A stretch of DNA of 64,000 nucleotides, taken from Periplaneta americana. Taxonomy: Eukaryota > Arthropoda > Insecta > Blattodea > Blattidae. Under the pieces are notes generated by a model that ran no database searches, had not been told where the DNA came from, and worked only from the letters and a program-made list of their open reading frames with translations. A program made the position numbers and the translations under genes. The stretch covers positions 108,492,001 to 108,556,000 of the forward strand of contig NC_091117.1 in NCBI RefSeq assembly GCF_040183065.1, read 5' to 3'. The stretch's first letter is position 1. Each line of letters begins with the position of its first letter. This document shows, piece after piece, positions 11,516 to 22,550 of the stretch.

Positions 11516-12419
11516 AATACTGTAATTGTTTGTTTCTGAATGTAAAATGTGTGGTTAGTAAGTGCATTTAAATCTGCATTTTCCAGTACTATTATTTCTT
11601 ACATATTCTTTTACTGAATAGGAAGTTGCTCCTGAATTCAATTTTCTTAGTAATGCACATGCTTTACATGAGATATTACTGTACTGGTAGTATTAACAGA
11701 TACTGTCTCAAGATACACATCCTAGTGTTCCTGAGTACAATACTATGCAGTACCTTGGAACATTTATGGATTTCTTTTAAGATTACATCAGACCATTGGA
11801 ATATAAAGTAACTTCCATTTTTTTTTCGTATTCTTCAATCAATAATTATCAACAACTTGAAGGAATAAAAATAACAATTTTACGATAAATTTAAAATGTT
11901 ATTATTGAAATTAAGAAAATGTCCCAAGAAACAGGGATCTTTCCTATAAGGATTTAGAGAATCTGAAAGTGTTTTGTAGCAGAGACAGAAGCCTTTTTTG
12001 AAGAACTTCCACACTAAAGGCAATATAATTTAAACCATAATCTTTTGTCAAATTTATTCTTGTGTTTATTGTTTAGAATTAGGCCTAAATAATAATGTTG
12101 TGTTGTTGTTTGAGGAGTATGCTAATATCAAGTTGCATAATACAAAAATAAATGATAATGTCATTAAGGTACCATCGGATAGTACTTAAGCTGCACTGAG
12201 TTTGATCGAAATCAGACTAAATAAAGTTACATGATGATTATTGAACGGTAAGAGTTAAAAAAATGATTACTTACAAGAAGAAAAGCTGACAAGTACACGA
12301 CATTTCCTCAATAAAACAAAGGTACAGCTCATCTTATGGTCAAGAAAATTATTTCAATGCTTAAGAGGATTATAATACTTATTAATCAAATAACCAAATA
12401 GATAAGATTATATAAATTT
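11516..12419. other. No recognisable gene
   Basis: AT-rich sequence after the Tigger-like pseudogene. It probably includes its 3' untranslated part. No terminal repeats, tRNA-like units or coding motifs were found. Confidence 0.4.
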
Positions 12420-13060
12420 GAGAACGTTTGGTTTTTAAAACTGCTCTTCTTGAGGATGGAGATGTTACATACCATGTTTTTCTCATGTGGTTTTCAATTG
12501 TTGTTCTTTATGAAAATTCCAGATTTAGAAAAGAATTGTAGAAGGTATTCCAAAAACCTGGAAGGGCCTTCAAGGTATCTTTTCATCACAGTTTTCTCAG
12601 CTTTCTACAGTTTATATGTAGTGATATAGACTTGCTGTTCTGTTGCTGAAATAGCTTTGTGTCAAGATATAGAGAGATTCTTTGGACAATTGAGATCTTG
12701 CAAATTCCCCAGTATGCTTGGCCACCAAGCCATGTCAAAGGACCCTCTAACATTTAGACTGGTTTAGTTTAAGGCTCTTCTCCACAAATTCTTTAGCCAC
12801 TACTGTTTTGCGTTGACTGTTCTATTTTGTGAAATGAAACCATACTGGTTATTGTGTAGAAGATTTTTCAAGAATATATGGCGAAATATTGTCCATCAAT
12901 AATTTTTCCAGAACTCCACTTCCAGTATTCAGTCAACTGATTGGCCAATATTTTGCTACTTCATAGAGCACCTCTTTCCCTGGTTTGACTGTAGGAAGTA
13001 CAACAGGTACAACAGTGTTTTTCCAGCATTTGAGGAAGAATCCGTTATTAAGAAATTCAT
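12420..13060 (-). pseudogene. R1-like LINE reverse transcriptase fragment
   Basis: Read on the minus strand, several frames give VVVLPTVKPGKEVLYEVAKYWPISLL, then NNQYGF, then KEFVEKSLKLNQ, then FDMAWWPSILGNLQDLNCPKNL and SYFSNRTASL, ending near GFWNTFYN. These are reverse transcriptase blocks 2 to 4. The AWWP motif at the catalytic aspartate block is typical of R1/LOA-type LINEs. Stops and frame changes occur about every 20 codons, so this is an old fragment. Upstream and downstream domains are absent. Confidence 0.82.
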
Positions 13061-13337
13061 TATAAATGTGTGTGTATACAGTGATTTTATTATTTTATGT
13101 TATTTCTTTGAACTCCAAGGAATTAATAAGCCATAATATTGTTGAATTTAGGAGCATTAATATTGCTATTCGTTATCAGATGCATACTCATTCTGATGGA
13201 AACACTATACTTTGTCAATGTTAAACCATTTCTTGCTAGTTTTAAAGTTGAGGGATTTTTATCTATAGGAAGAATCACTATTGTTTTAAAATGATTTATA
13301 TTTGATTGAAAACAAAGGTTTTGTTAATTTTATAATA

Positions 13338-13376
13338 ATAATAATAATAACAATAATAATAGCATATAATAACAAC

Positions 13377-13421
<45 letters not shown>
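13338..13421. repeat. (AAT)n microsatellite
   Basis: AAT/TAA triplets run from 13338, uninterrupted over about 13380-13421. They abut the LINE fragment that starts at 13425. Confidence 0.95.
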
Positions 13422-13422
<1 letters not shown>

Positions 13423-13424
13423 TA

Positions 13425-13660
13425 GCATGTACGGGCGATTCCAGAAATGCATATAGAGTGTTAGTTGGGAGGCCAGAGGGAAAAAGACCTTTGGGGAGGC
13501 CGAGACGTAGGTGGGAAGATAATATGAAAATGGATTTAAGGGAGGTGGGATATGATGGTAGAGACTGGATTAATCTTGCTCAGGATAGGGACCAATGACG
13601 GGCTTATGTGAGGGCGGCAATGAACATCCGGGTTCCTTAAAAGCCAGTAAGTAAGTAATA
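13425..13660 (+). pseudogene. LINE 3'-terminal fragment
   Basis: Encodes ACTGDSRNAYRVLVGRPEGKRPLGRPRRRWEDNMKMDLREVGYDGRDWINLAQDRDQ, then a stop, then a readable continuation to about 13640. It ends GTAAGTAATAATAATAAT. Same family as 6041-6405. Only the last 80 or so codons survive, as expected for a 5'-truncated LINE insertion. Confidence 0.9.
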
Positions 13661-13679
13661 ATAATAATAATAATAGTAC

Positions 13680-13680
<1 letters not shown>

Positions 13681-13721
<41 letters not shown>
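13681..13721. repeat. (ATT)n microsatellite
   Basis: About 13 uninterrupted ATT triplets, lying between the LINE 3' end and the start of the next LINE. Confidence 0.95.
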
Positions 13722-13723
<2 letters not shown>

Positions 13724-13729
13724 AAAGTT

Positions 13730-15600
13730 TATATTCAGCAGGATCTTTTCACAGTCTTCAGGAAAATCTGAATAAATACAATATCACGATAGTGGTGCTC
13801 CAAGAAACAAGATTAACTGGTAAAATAATACAGATTGTTGAGAATTATACACTTTTCAACAGTGGGTCAAAAAATAGAAAACTTGAATTTGGTACTGCAT
13901 TTTACATACACAATAAATTGTTATCTTCAGTCATACATTTTGAAGCAGTAAATGCTTATGTTATATATGTATCTGAACTAAATGGTTTAATTTATCGCTA
14001 GTTGTGCTCATGCCCCACACAATAAGAAAGAGGATATAGAAAAGGATGTCTTTTACGATGAGATGAATATGCTCTACCAAATACTTCCGAAATATGATAT
14101 GAAAATAATTGAGGAGCATTTTTGCAAAAGTCGATAGATGCAGAAATCAAGATTTTACAGAAATTACACTAAGTGACAGGATCTATCGAGTTCTGAAAAA
14201 AACCTGGAAGGTTTGGTAGTCTCTACATACGGTATGAATCAAGTTTTGGTAAATCTGATTTCATAGATCGATTCCGGAGGTAGAAAATATACGATATCCA
14301 TATGTAACTCACTTTCGAAAAATTCTGCATCTATCGACTTTCCTCAATTTTAAGTGATTTAAATGCAAAAATTGGCAAGGAAGACATTTTTAAATCAACC
14401 ATAAGTAAAGAGAGCTTACATGACGTAAGTAATGACAATGAGTTGACAATGGAATTAGAGTTATTAATTTTGTTGCATCTGTAAATATGAACATAAGAAG
14501 TACCACTTTTCCACATAAAAAAATTCATAAGGAAACATGGTATTCATGTGATGGAAAAACTGCAAATCAAATTGACCACATACTTATTGATAATAAATTT
14601 AGAAGTTCGATACAAGATATAAGACTTTTTAGGGGAATTGAAATCAACTCAGATCATAATTTAGTCATAGCTTTGGTAAAATTTCGATTAAAAAAAATTG
14701 TAACAACAAATTTATGACAAAACGTAAAAAGTATGAGGTAGATACATTGAAATAGATAATGATCAGAAAGAATATAAATTACAAATAAATAATAGTTTGT
14801 TTATGGCTGATTTGGAAAAGAATCAAAATAAGTTAACTCATGACTGTAATGGAAAATGGAAGAAAATTAAGACAGTGATATATGAAGCAACAGAAAATGT
14901 TGTTCGCAAGAAAACCCATGGTTTAATGATATATGTCATCAATCATTGAGGAAGGATCCAACAAACGAACTACTGAGGCAGTTAGAAGCAAAGGGGTGTG
15001 AAATTTCTAAAAAAAAAAAAAAATGATTTAAGTGCATCCAGGGTAAACTAAAGCATTTAAAATTTCAGTGGTAACAGCATATAACTTTTAATCACATTTT
15101 ATGGAAAATAACCTAAGTGCACTTACACTCCTTTGCTTCTGACCGGCTTAATTATATAAAAATATGCAGAAAGAACATAATAAAACTTTTAAAACAAAAA
15201 AAAAAATTGTTTTTATAGACAAAAGTCACGGACATTCATGAATAACATAACAATAAAAGCGTTCAAAGATGTGTGGAACTGTAAAAAACATTAAAGGAGA
15301 ATATAAATCACATTGTCCAACTATGAAAGATGAAAATGGAAAGTTAATTACCTGTAAATATGAAATATCAGAAGCATGGAAAAAAAATTTAAATAAAATA
15401 TTAAACTGTTCATCTCAAAGAATGTCTTTCATTTCCAAATAGAAAATAATGAAAATATTGAGGAACCAGATTTACTGGATTAAAAATATGTACTGACAAT
15501 TTAAAAAATAACAAGGCTTCTGGCAGTGATGATATACTATCTGAATTCTTGAAATATGGTGGAGGAACACTTCATGGATATATACATGATATGATACCAC
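13730..15600 (+). pseudogene. RTE-like LINE, endonuclease and start of reverse transcriptase
   Basis: Encodes an apurinic endonuclease-type domain. VVLQETRLTGK is at 13793-13825, then YTLFNSGSKNRKLEFG. LNAKIGKEDIFKSTISKESLH is near 14360-14425, and TWYSCDGKTANQIDHILIDNKF with INSDHNLVIALVKF lies at 14530-14690. NLKNNKASGSDDILSEFLKYGG near 15500-15560 opens the reverse transcriptase. The layout resembles the craniofacial development protein 2-like LINE products annotated in insects, which belong to the RTE-like group. Many stops are present. The element continues at 15770, 16841 and 21314 between insertions. Confidence 0.88.
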
Positions 15601-15607
15601 AGTCGTA

Positions 15608-15766
15608 TATACAGTCGCGAAGCTCAATACGTAGTAAATATGCAAACATTAGATAGTTGCTCACCACTAGGATCGCTAATATCGCCTCATAACAGGCAAT
15701 GCAAAATAGAACCGTCACAGTCTATTGTTTCTAGCACCCTCAAAACTCAAGCTTCGTGACTGTATA
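15608..15766. mobile_element. 159-bp MITE inside the LINE
   Basis: Ends are inverted repeats: TATACAGTCGCGAAGCTCAA at the left, with the right end complementary at most positions (CTTCGTGACTGTATA). TA lies on each side. The reverse transcriptase reading resumes after it (IWNEEKME). No coding capacity. Confidence 0.75.
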
Positions 15767-15769
15767 TAG

Positions 15770-17565
15770 TAGACTGTGATGATACTACACATTTGGAACG
15801 AAGAAAAAATGGAAAATCGCATACATTATATCCATACATAAAAAAGGAGATGCAGATAATTTCCATAACTATAGAGGCATATCATTACTAAATACTACAT
15901 ACAAAGTTTTTTCTTCATTAATATTGAACAAATTACGGCCATATACTGAAAAAATTATTGGGGATTATCAAAATGGTTTTCTTCATGGTTGATCTACTTC
16001 AGAGAATATACATATCATCAGGTTGATTAACGAAAAAGTATGGGAATATAATCAGGAAGTGCATTATCTGTTTCTTGATTTTACTAAAGCATATCACTCA
16101 ATATATTGTGACGGCTACACCGGAGTTCGAAAGCGTGTCCGTTGGTCGCTTAGGTGTGGCGGCGAGGGGAGCATCTGGATGCCGAGAGGGTAGAGGGGCG
16201 GTGTGCTACTGCGACGCGCGTGGGGAGATTGCGCGCGCATCTGGTGCTGGCAGAGAGGAGAGGGGTCTGGATTGTTCGAGAGTGCTATCTCTGGACACGC
16301 GTCGAACTTTCCAGGCTACGTCGCTGTGGTTATAAAAGAAGAAACGCGAGTGAACTCGGACAGTGTGATTCATGATTAGTTCAGTCAGTAAGCCAGTGAA
16401 CAGAGCAAGCCAGCCAGTCTTGTGTACCGGAGTTCGACTTGAGTGTGCGTCCGCAACTGTGTGAGCATTTGAAGGCCTGAGTTCGAGTGCAGTGGACCGC
16501 AGTTGGAGGGACCTGAGTTCGGGTGCAGTGGACAGCAGTTGGAGGGACCTGAGTTCGAGTACAGCGGATCGTCTCTGAAGGTCTGTGGTTCGAGATACTG
16601 TGAACTTGAGTGACTGAGCTAGAAGAACTGTGAACTGAGAACTGACAGTTCTGATTTGTAAATAGTGCTTTGTAAATATTAGTTAAGATTAACAGTTCAT
16701 TGTTGTTCGTAATAGTCCAAGTAAATTGTCATTGTCGTCTGTGGAGTGCACTAACGAATACTGTGTTACTGTGTGGAGAGCAAATCCTATTGTTGAGATA
16801 ATAAAGTTACATTGTTGTCTAATATAAAAATTTACAATATCAAGAAAGTCTATGGAATATAATGGCAGAATTTGGAATACCTTTGAAATTAATCAGATTA
16901 TGCAAGATATGTGTGGAAGATACAGTAAGCAAAGTAGTAACAAATGGAATTATGTCAGAAGAATTAGTAAATCAAACAGGATTAAAACAAGGTGATGATC
17001 TCTCGCCAATCTTATTTAATATAGCTTTAGAGAAGATAATACGACAATCAGACTTAATACCAGCTGGAATAAACCTGGGTGGACAGCATAAAGTTTTTGC
17101 ATATGCCGATGATTTATTATTAATAGGAAGAAATGAGCTTGAAATAAGACAGCTATTTATTGAATTAATGGAAAAAGCAACAAACATTGGAGTCAATATT
17201 AACGAGAGTAAAACAACGTATATGGTAATCACTAAAACAAAAAGGATCCCCAATAGCCTTAAAATAAACAATTATACTTTTGAAACAGTTAACTAGTTCA
17301 AATATCTTGGTGTTTTGATAGACAATTTAATGACAGAAAACATGAAATACTTAACAGACTACATAATGCAAACAAAACCTTTTATGCTATTCACAAATTA
17401 TTATCGTCCCATTTTTAACCAGAAATTGTTCAAAACACTAATCCAACCTGTACTATTATATGGATTGGAAACATGGAGCTTAACTAAAAAGGAAAAACAC
17501 AAATTAATGGTTTCTGAAAACAAAATGTTGAGGAAAATTTTCGGTCCAATTTTTGACCCATTGAA
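15770..17565 (+). pseudogene. RTE-like LINE reverse transcriptase, split by a solo LTR
   Basis: Blocks are readable on both sides of the LTR: KKGDADNFHNYRGISLLNTTYK, YQNGF and FLDFTKAYHSI before 16106. After 16841 come YQESLWNIMAEFGIPLKLIRL, NQTGLKQGDDLSPILFNIALEK, the catalytic FAYADDLLLIG (17094-17126) and KYLGVLI, then LYGLETWSLTKKEKHKLMVSENKMLRKIFGPIFDP. Deleting the LTR and one copy of its 4-bp duplication restores HSIYQESLW in frame. A TAG at 17294-17296 precedes FKYLGV. The remaining C-terminus is at 21314-21612. Confidence 0.92.
16107..16836 (+). mobile_element. Solo LTR (730 bp) with 4-bp target duplication
   Basis: Starts TGTGACGG and ends TTTACA, with ATAT at 16103-16106 and 16837-16840. 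The 5' half is strikingly GC- and CpG-rich compared with its surroundings. A TATA box (TATAAAAG, 16331-16338), a 36-bp tandem repeat around 16475-16580 containing ACCTGAGTTCGRGTGCAG, and a poly(A) signal AATAAA (16800-16805) make it a complete LTR. No internal region or second LTR remains, so the element was lost by LTR-LTR recombination. The 3' half resembles 29148-29920. TG...CA ends and a short duplication fit Gypsy-type elements. Confidence 0.9.
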
Positions 17566-17572
17566 AACACTG

Positions 17573-18055
17573 AGGGACCATCGCGAGTATCGACGGAAAG
17601 TGCTGCAATTGCATCGAGTGGAGGGACTGAAGTGACGACACGTACCAACGCAGATGATGATCGACCTGGCAGCACTGATGATGGAAAAGAAGAAACTCCG
17701 AGGGACCATCGCGAGTATCGACGGAAAGTGCTGCAATTGCATTGAGTGGAGGGATTGAAGTGACAACATGTACCAACATAGATGATGATCGACCTGGCAG
17801 CACTGATGATGGAAAAGAAGAAACTCCGACTCCAGCGACCACTGAGGGACCATCGCGAGTATCGATGGAAAGTGCTGCAATTGCATCGAGTGGAGGGATT
17901 GAAGTGACGACACGTACCAACGTAGATGATGATCGACCTGGCAGCATGGATGATGGAAAAGAGGAAACTCCGACTCCAGTGACCATTGAGGGACCATTGC
18001 AAGTATCAACTAGGAACAGAAGACCTCCACAAAAGTTAAGTTTTGATTTTTTATA
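17573..18055 (+). repeat. 144-bp coding minisatellite, tail of LINE ORF1
   Basis: Units start with AGGGACCATCGCGAG at 17573, 17701 and 17845, and a diverged partial unit begins at 17989. Periods are 128, 144 and 144 bp. The short first unit lacks 16 bases at the junction, which shifts its frame. From about 17742 one frame encodes a 48-residue repeat: SRVSMESAAIASSGGIEV, TTRTNVDDDRPGS, DDGKEETPTP. It ends RNRRPPQKLSFDFL and a stop at 18054-18056. The Ser/Thr/acidic-rich product looks disordered. Placing it as the C-terminus of ORF1 is inferred from its position just upstream of the endonuclease. Confidence 0.85.
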
Positions 18056-18084
18056 AGTAAAGTACAGGGTGTTAGTGATAGTGC

Positions 18085-20948
18085 AGGTATTTATTTGAAA
18101 TATTTCACCAAAATGTGCAAAGTCTAGGTAACAAGAAAGAAAACCTTGAAATACTAGTCACTGATAAATCTTTTGATTTTAATGTCTTATGTTTTACTGA
18201 GCATTGGTTAAACCAAGATGATTTAGACCTCTATAAGTTTAATAATTTTACTCTTTTATCAAAATTCTGTAGGAAAAACAAAAAACATGGAAGCTCATGT
18301 ATATTTGTAAAAACAAGTATAGAAGCAATACCATTTACATTATTTGACCATCTTAATATTGAAGAACATTTTGAAGCTAGCATGGTGGAATTTCCCCAGT
18401 TGAAACTAATTATAATCTGTATATATATAGGACTCCCAGCAGTAATATCCAGATCCTTATTGACAAATTGGATATAATAATTCATACTTTGCAAAATTGA
18501 AACAAAAATATTATAATTTTGGGTGATATAAATGTAAATTTTTAAAATAATAATAATATTACTTCGAAATTACAACTAGTATTAAACACACGTGGCTTAG
18601 AGGCAATAGTAAATGTCCCAACAAGAATAGGAAGCAGCAGTCAGTCAGCAGTTGATCAAATCATACTAAACAAGGATTTGTGGAACTACAGTTTTAATGT
18701 AATAACAACTGGGTTCTCTGATCATGATGCTCAAATCTTGCAGTTACATCTAGAAGATAGGAATAAAAATAACTGTAACAGTTCTGCTGTATACAAGAAA
18801 GTAAGATCCTTTAAGGAAGAAAATATTCAGTATCGAAATCATCTACTTGAGAAAGAATCTTGGAACTCCATATTCAAACAAACATCAGTAAATCTTGCAT
18901 ATGATGAATTCTTTAAAACATTCAATTATTATTATGAGACAGCTTTGCCTGAAATTAATATCAAATTTACAGGGAATACAAAAAACTGGGTCACTACAGG
19001 GATAAGGGAATCCGGAAAAAGACTAAGATTTCTTAACAAAATATTAAAAGGGGGGAATGTCTCAAAAACGTTTAAAGATTATTATTATTATTATTATTAT
19101 CATTACAAGAAAATTTATAATAAAGTAATATGTCAAGCCAAAAAAAATGCACAATGATAAATTTATAAATCCAGCTGGGAACAAGTCAAAGGCTATGTGG
19201 AAAGTTATTAAAGATGAACTGGGACAAAATAGTAATGATATAAAAAATATCAAACTGAAATGTGATGGTGGAGAAATATGTGACCCCAATAAAATAGCAA
19301 ACATATTTAATGATTATTATGTAGGTATCGCAGAAACTATACTGTAACAGTACACAGATTAAAAACAATAATATAACAAAACACAAGGATAATTGTAATA
19401 GCATATTCCTAAATCCTACTAATGAAACAGAAATTACGGAAATTATTAAACAATTTGGGAATAAAAGATTAGCTGGCATCAATGGGATTCCAGATTTTAT
19501 TATCAAAAAATGTTTTCTAAATATAGTTACTCCTGTAACTTTCATAGTAAATCTTTCACTGTCAACAGGCCAATTCCCAGACAGTTTAAAGATGGCAAAA
19601 GTGAAACCCTTATATAAAAAAGGACAACAGACGGAAGTTCAAAATTATAGACCAATCTCCTTACTCTCTGTTTTTTCTAAGATAATTGAAAAGGTTATGC
19701 ACAAGAGGCTTGTATCATTTATAACCCAACATAATATAATTGTTGAAAACCAACATGGATTTTGTAAGGGTAAATCAACTAATATGGCAACTATAAACTT
19801 TTTAAAAAGAGTATATGAATCTATTGACAAGAAAGAAAGAGGAATAGGATTATTTTTAGACCTCTCAAAAGCATTTGATCTAGTGGATCACACTATTTTG
19901 TTGGAAAAATAAAAAACTATTGGAATTAGAGGCTTGGCACACAGTTGGTTTACTTCCTACCTGGAAAACCGTGAACAAAGAACAGAGATCACTTGTAAAG
20001 AAAATGGTAAAATAATAAATTATCTGTCTGATAAAAAGTGCATAGGGTATGGTGTTCCACAGGGCTCAATTCTTGGACCAATTCTCTTTTTGATATATAT
20101 ATAAACGATTTAGAGTCATACATCAGTCATGGAGAACCAACTTTCTTTGCAGATGATACCAGTATCCTTTTATCAGGAAAAGATGTCAATACGATGGGTT
20201 TTCTTATAGAAAAGACAATAAATCAACTAGTGGAATGGTTTGAGAGAAACAGACTGGTAATCAGTAAGTCAAAAACCATAGCCATTTCTTTTCATCATTC
20301 ACAAAATAATAATTCTGAGTGGCCGGTCATAGAATATCAAAGTGAAACAATTCAATATTCTAACAACACAAAATTTCTTGGTATATGGCTAGATGAACAT
20401 TTAAAATGGTCCGTACACCTTCAAGAACTACGGAAAAAATTAAGTAAAATTTGCTTTGCCTTGCAATTACTAATAAGAGCATCGTCTATTGAATCTACTC
20501 GCACATTGTACTTTGCATGCTTTCACTCTATCCTAACGTATGGTATAATCTTTTGGGGTAATTCACCCAATGCAATCCAAATATTAAACTACAAAAGAGA
20601 GCTATTAGAACCATAGTTCAAGTGTCTCAAACTACCAGCTGCAGACCATTCTTCAAAAAATTACATATCTTGCCATTACCCTGTATTTATATTTATGAAA
20701 CCTTAAATTTTATCAAATATAATTTGCATAGCTTTCCTACAAATTCAGACATACACCAGTACAATACAAGAAATAAAGATAATATTTTTATTGAAAGTTT
20801 TAACACAACTCTATATAAAAACAGTTTCATTCATGCTGGTCTTCTTATGTACAATAGCCTACCAAATTATCTTAAAGAAATATTTACACATCAGAAATTT
20901 AAGAAAGCTCTTTATAAAATTTTAATCAAAAACTCTTTTACAGTATGA
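18085..20948 (+). pseudogene. CR1/jockey-like LINE ORF2
   Basis: The endonuclease part shows FHQNVQSLGNKKENLEIL, NVLCFTEHWL, then AVDQIILNKDLWN and FSDHDAQILQL (to about 18750). The reverse transcriptase shows KVKPLYKKGQQTEVQNYRPISLLSVFSKIIEKVM (about 19597-19700), NQHGFCKGKST, FLDLSKAFDLVDH, then the catalytic TFFADDTSILL (about 20140-20170) and KFLGIWLDEHLKW. The C-terminal region is YNTRNKDNIFIESFNT and GLLMYNSLPNYLKE (to 20948). About seven frame breaks separate these blocks. The ATT repeat at 19080-19100 expands one of them. Confidence 0.9.
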
Positions 20949-21313
20949 ATGAATTTATTGAAAATTGTCATAACTGAATAGAAAGAACGCCTTACTTCAA
21001 AAAACTTTACTTCCTCTTTTCCAGATCCTGACTTCGAGAAGTATGTCTTCTCATGAAAGACGCAATGGTTGAAATTGACTCCTGACTTCAAGAAATACTG
21101 CAAACGGGACTTATAGCTGAAATCGACCGACCTGTAGTTTTCTTCAATCAAGTTCCAAGTTTTTTATATTTGTATTTGTGTTGCATTTAATTACAGTTAT
21201 TACTTTTATGTATATTATGTAATTAATTATTAGTTTGTAAGTATGACATGTCCCATATCATGTATATGATCAGTGGATGTAATAAATGATTATGATTATG
21301 AACAAGTGGAAAA

Positions 21314-21612
21314 TTCGACATAAAAATGATATTCACAAACTTTATAACTAACTGTCAATTTTAGATGTAATATGGACCAGAATATTAAATTGAGCAGGAT
21401 ATGTTATACATATGGATGACTCAAGCGCAAAACGAATAAATATGAACACCTTTAACAACACAAGGCCACTGCAAAGACCTCGAAGTAGATGGAAAGATGA
21501 AATTCAGAAGGAATGCATGGAAATGGGAATTACCAACTGGGAGGAATTAGCAAAAGACAGAACACAGTGCAAGCATTTTGTGAAATTGACATGGAGTCGA
21601 CACATTCCATAA
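21314..21612 (+). pseudogene. C-terminus of the interrupted RTE-like LINE
   Basis: Resumes the reading broken at 17565: KNDIHKLYNQLSILDV, then NWAGYVIHMDDSSAKRINMNTFNNTRPLQRPRSRWKDEIQKECMEMGITNWEELAKDRTQCKHFVKLTWSRHIP and a stop at 21610-21612. It is followed by an (ATT)n run at about 21625-21668, the usual 3' tail position. Confidence 0.88.
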
Positions 21613-21621
21613 AGTCCTTTG

Positions 21622-21669
<48 letters not shown>

Positions 21670-22244
21670 CATCATTATCATCAGTTAAACTTGGCATAAA
21701 TGGCTTAAAATTAAATTCTAGACGCATCTAAAATCTCCAAGCTCCAGACCTCTCCCTGAATTCATTACTGCATATGTATATAAGTGATGTGAAATGAGAC
21801 ATTGTGAATGAATTTCATTATTTTAAGATAGAAAAGTCACCTATCAAATAAGCTGGAGTATTTCGTACATAATGAACGGCAATTTATGACACTGATCTAA
21901 AGAAAACCAGTGTTGCTCACATTCCTATATGCTCGCTGTTGAATGGAAGAGAGATAATAAGCAACTACTTTTCAGCTGCTCCCACTACAGAATGTCATAT
22001 TAAGCACACAATATGTCAAGTGAAACACACGAGATCTACTGGACTGCAAGATTCCAGATGACAGAAATGCTGAGGCTTGGCAGAAGATTAAAATAATAAA
22101 TTGAAGATGAGAGAAGAATGTGAATCTTTGACAATATAAAGGAGAGAGCCTTTCACTCTCTTTATTATTTCTAATGATACTGGTATTGAAAGGTTATGTA
22201 GTATTAAATGCTGACAAATTACAAATTTATGAAATGTCAAAGAA
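21670..22244. other. No recognisable gene
   Basis: AT-rich sequence between the LINE tail and the next SINE. No ORF or repeat signature that I can assign. Confidence 0.4.
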
Positions 22245-22255
22245 TGATCTTTATC

Positions 22256-22521
22256 CTTTTTTTTTTTTTTTTTTAGTAGGTTATTTTACGACGCTTTATC
22301 AACATCTAGGTTATTTAGCGTCTGAATGAGATGAAGGTGATAATGCCGGTGAAATGAGTCCAGGGTCCAACACCGAAAATTACCCAGCATTTGCTCATAT
22401 TGGGTTGAGGGAAAACCCCAGAAAAAAACCTCAACCAGGTAACTTGCCCCGACCGGGAATCGAACCCGGGCCACCTGGTTTCGCGGCCTGACGTGCTAAC
22501 CGTTACTCCACAGGTGTGGAC
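22256..22521 (-). repeat. Full-length tRNA-derived SINE (minus)
   Basis: The most complete copy of this SINE in the window. On the minus strand it starts GTCCACACCTGTGGAGTAACGG (the A-box side of the tRNA-like head) and has CGGGTTCGATTCCCGG (B box). The unique body ends in a poly(A), seen as the T run at 22257-22274. The 11-bp target duplication TGATCTTTATC lies at 22245-22255 and 22522-22532. The copies at 2513-2747 and 58134-58304 are 5' truncated. Confidence 0.95.
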
Positions 22522-22550
22522 TGATCTTTATCTTCTTCATGCTAAATATA

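Larger units (their letters stand above)
17566..21313 (+). mobile_element. CR1/jockey-like LINE inserted into the RTE-like LINE
   Basis: This LINE lies between two parts of the RTE-like C-terminus (…KIFGPIFDP at 17560 and the continuation after 21314). It holds a repeat-coding tail of a possible first ORF (to 18055), an endonuclease region (from about 18100), a reverse transcriptase (19400-20600), a C-terminal region and a 3' UTR. The 3' end is AAATGATTATGATTATG at about 21280-21300, a short TGATTATG-type tail as in CR1-like LINEs. It is 5' truncated. No clear target duplication was found. Confidence 0.85.

Noticed and set aside
17566..17600. A target duplication for the CR1/jockey-like LINE
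   Set aside because: Only a few bases (TTGAA/ATGAA) could be matched between the two sides. Not enough to call.
17401..18009. Three overlapping minus-strand ORFs of 160-202 codons
   Set aside because: They run antisense through the 144-bp tandem repeat. Repeat structure keeps all three frames open. The products have no family motifs, and the plus strand carries the LINE reading.
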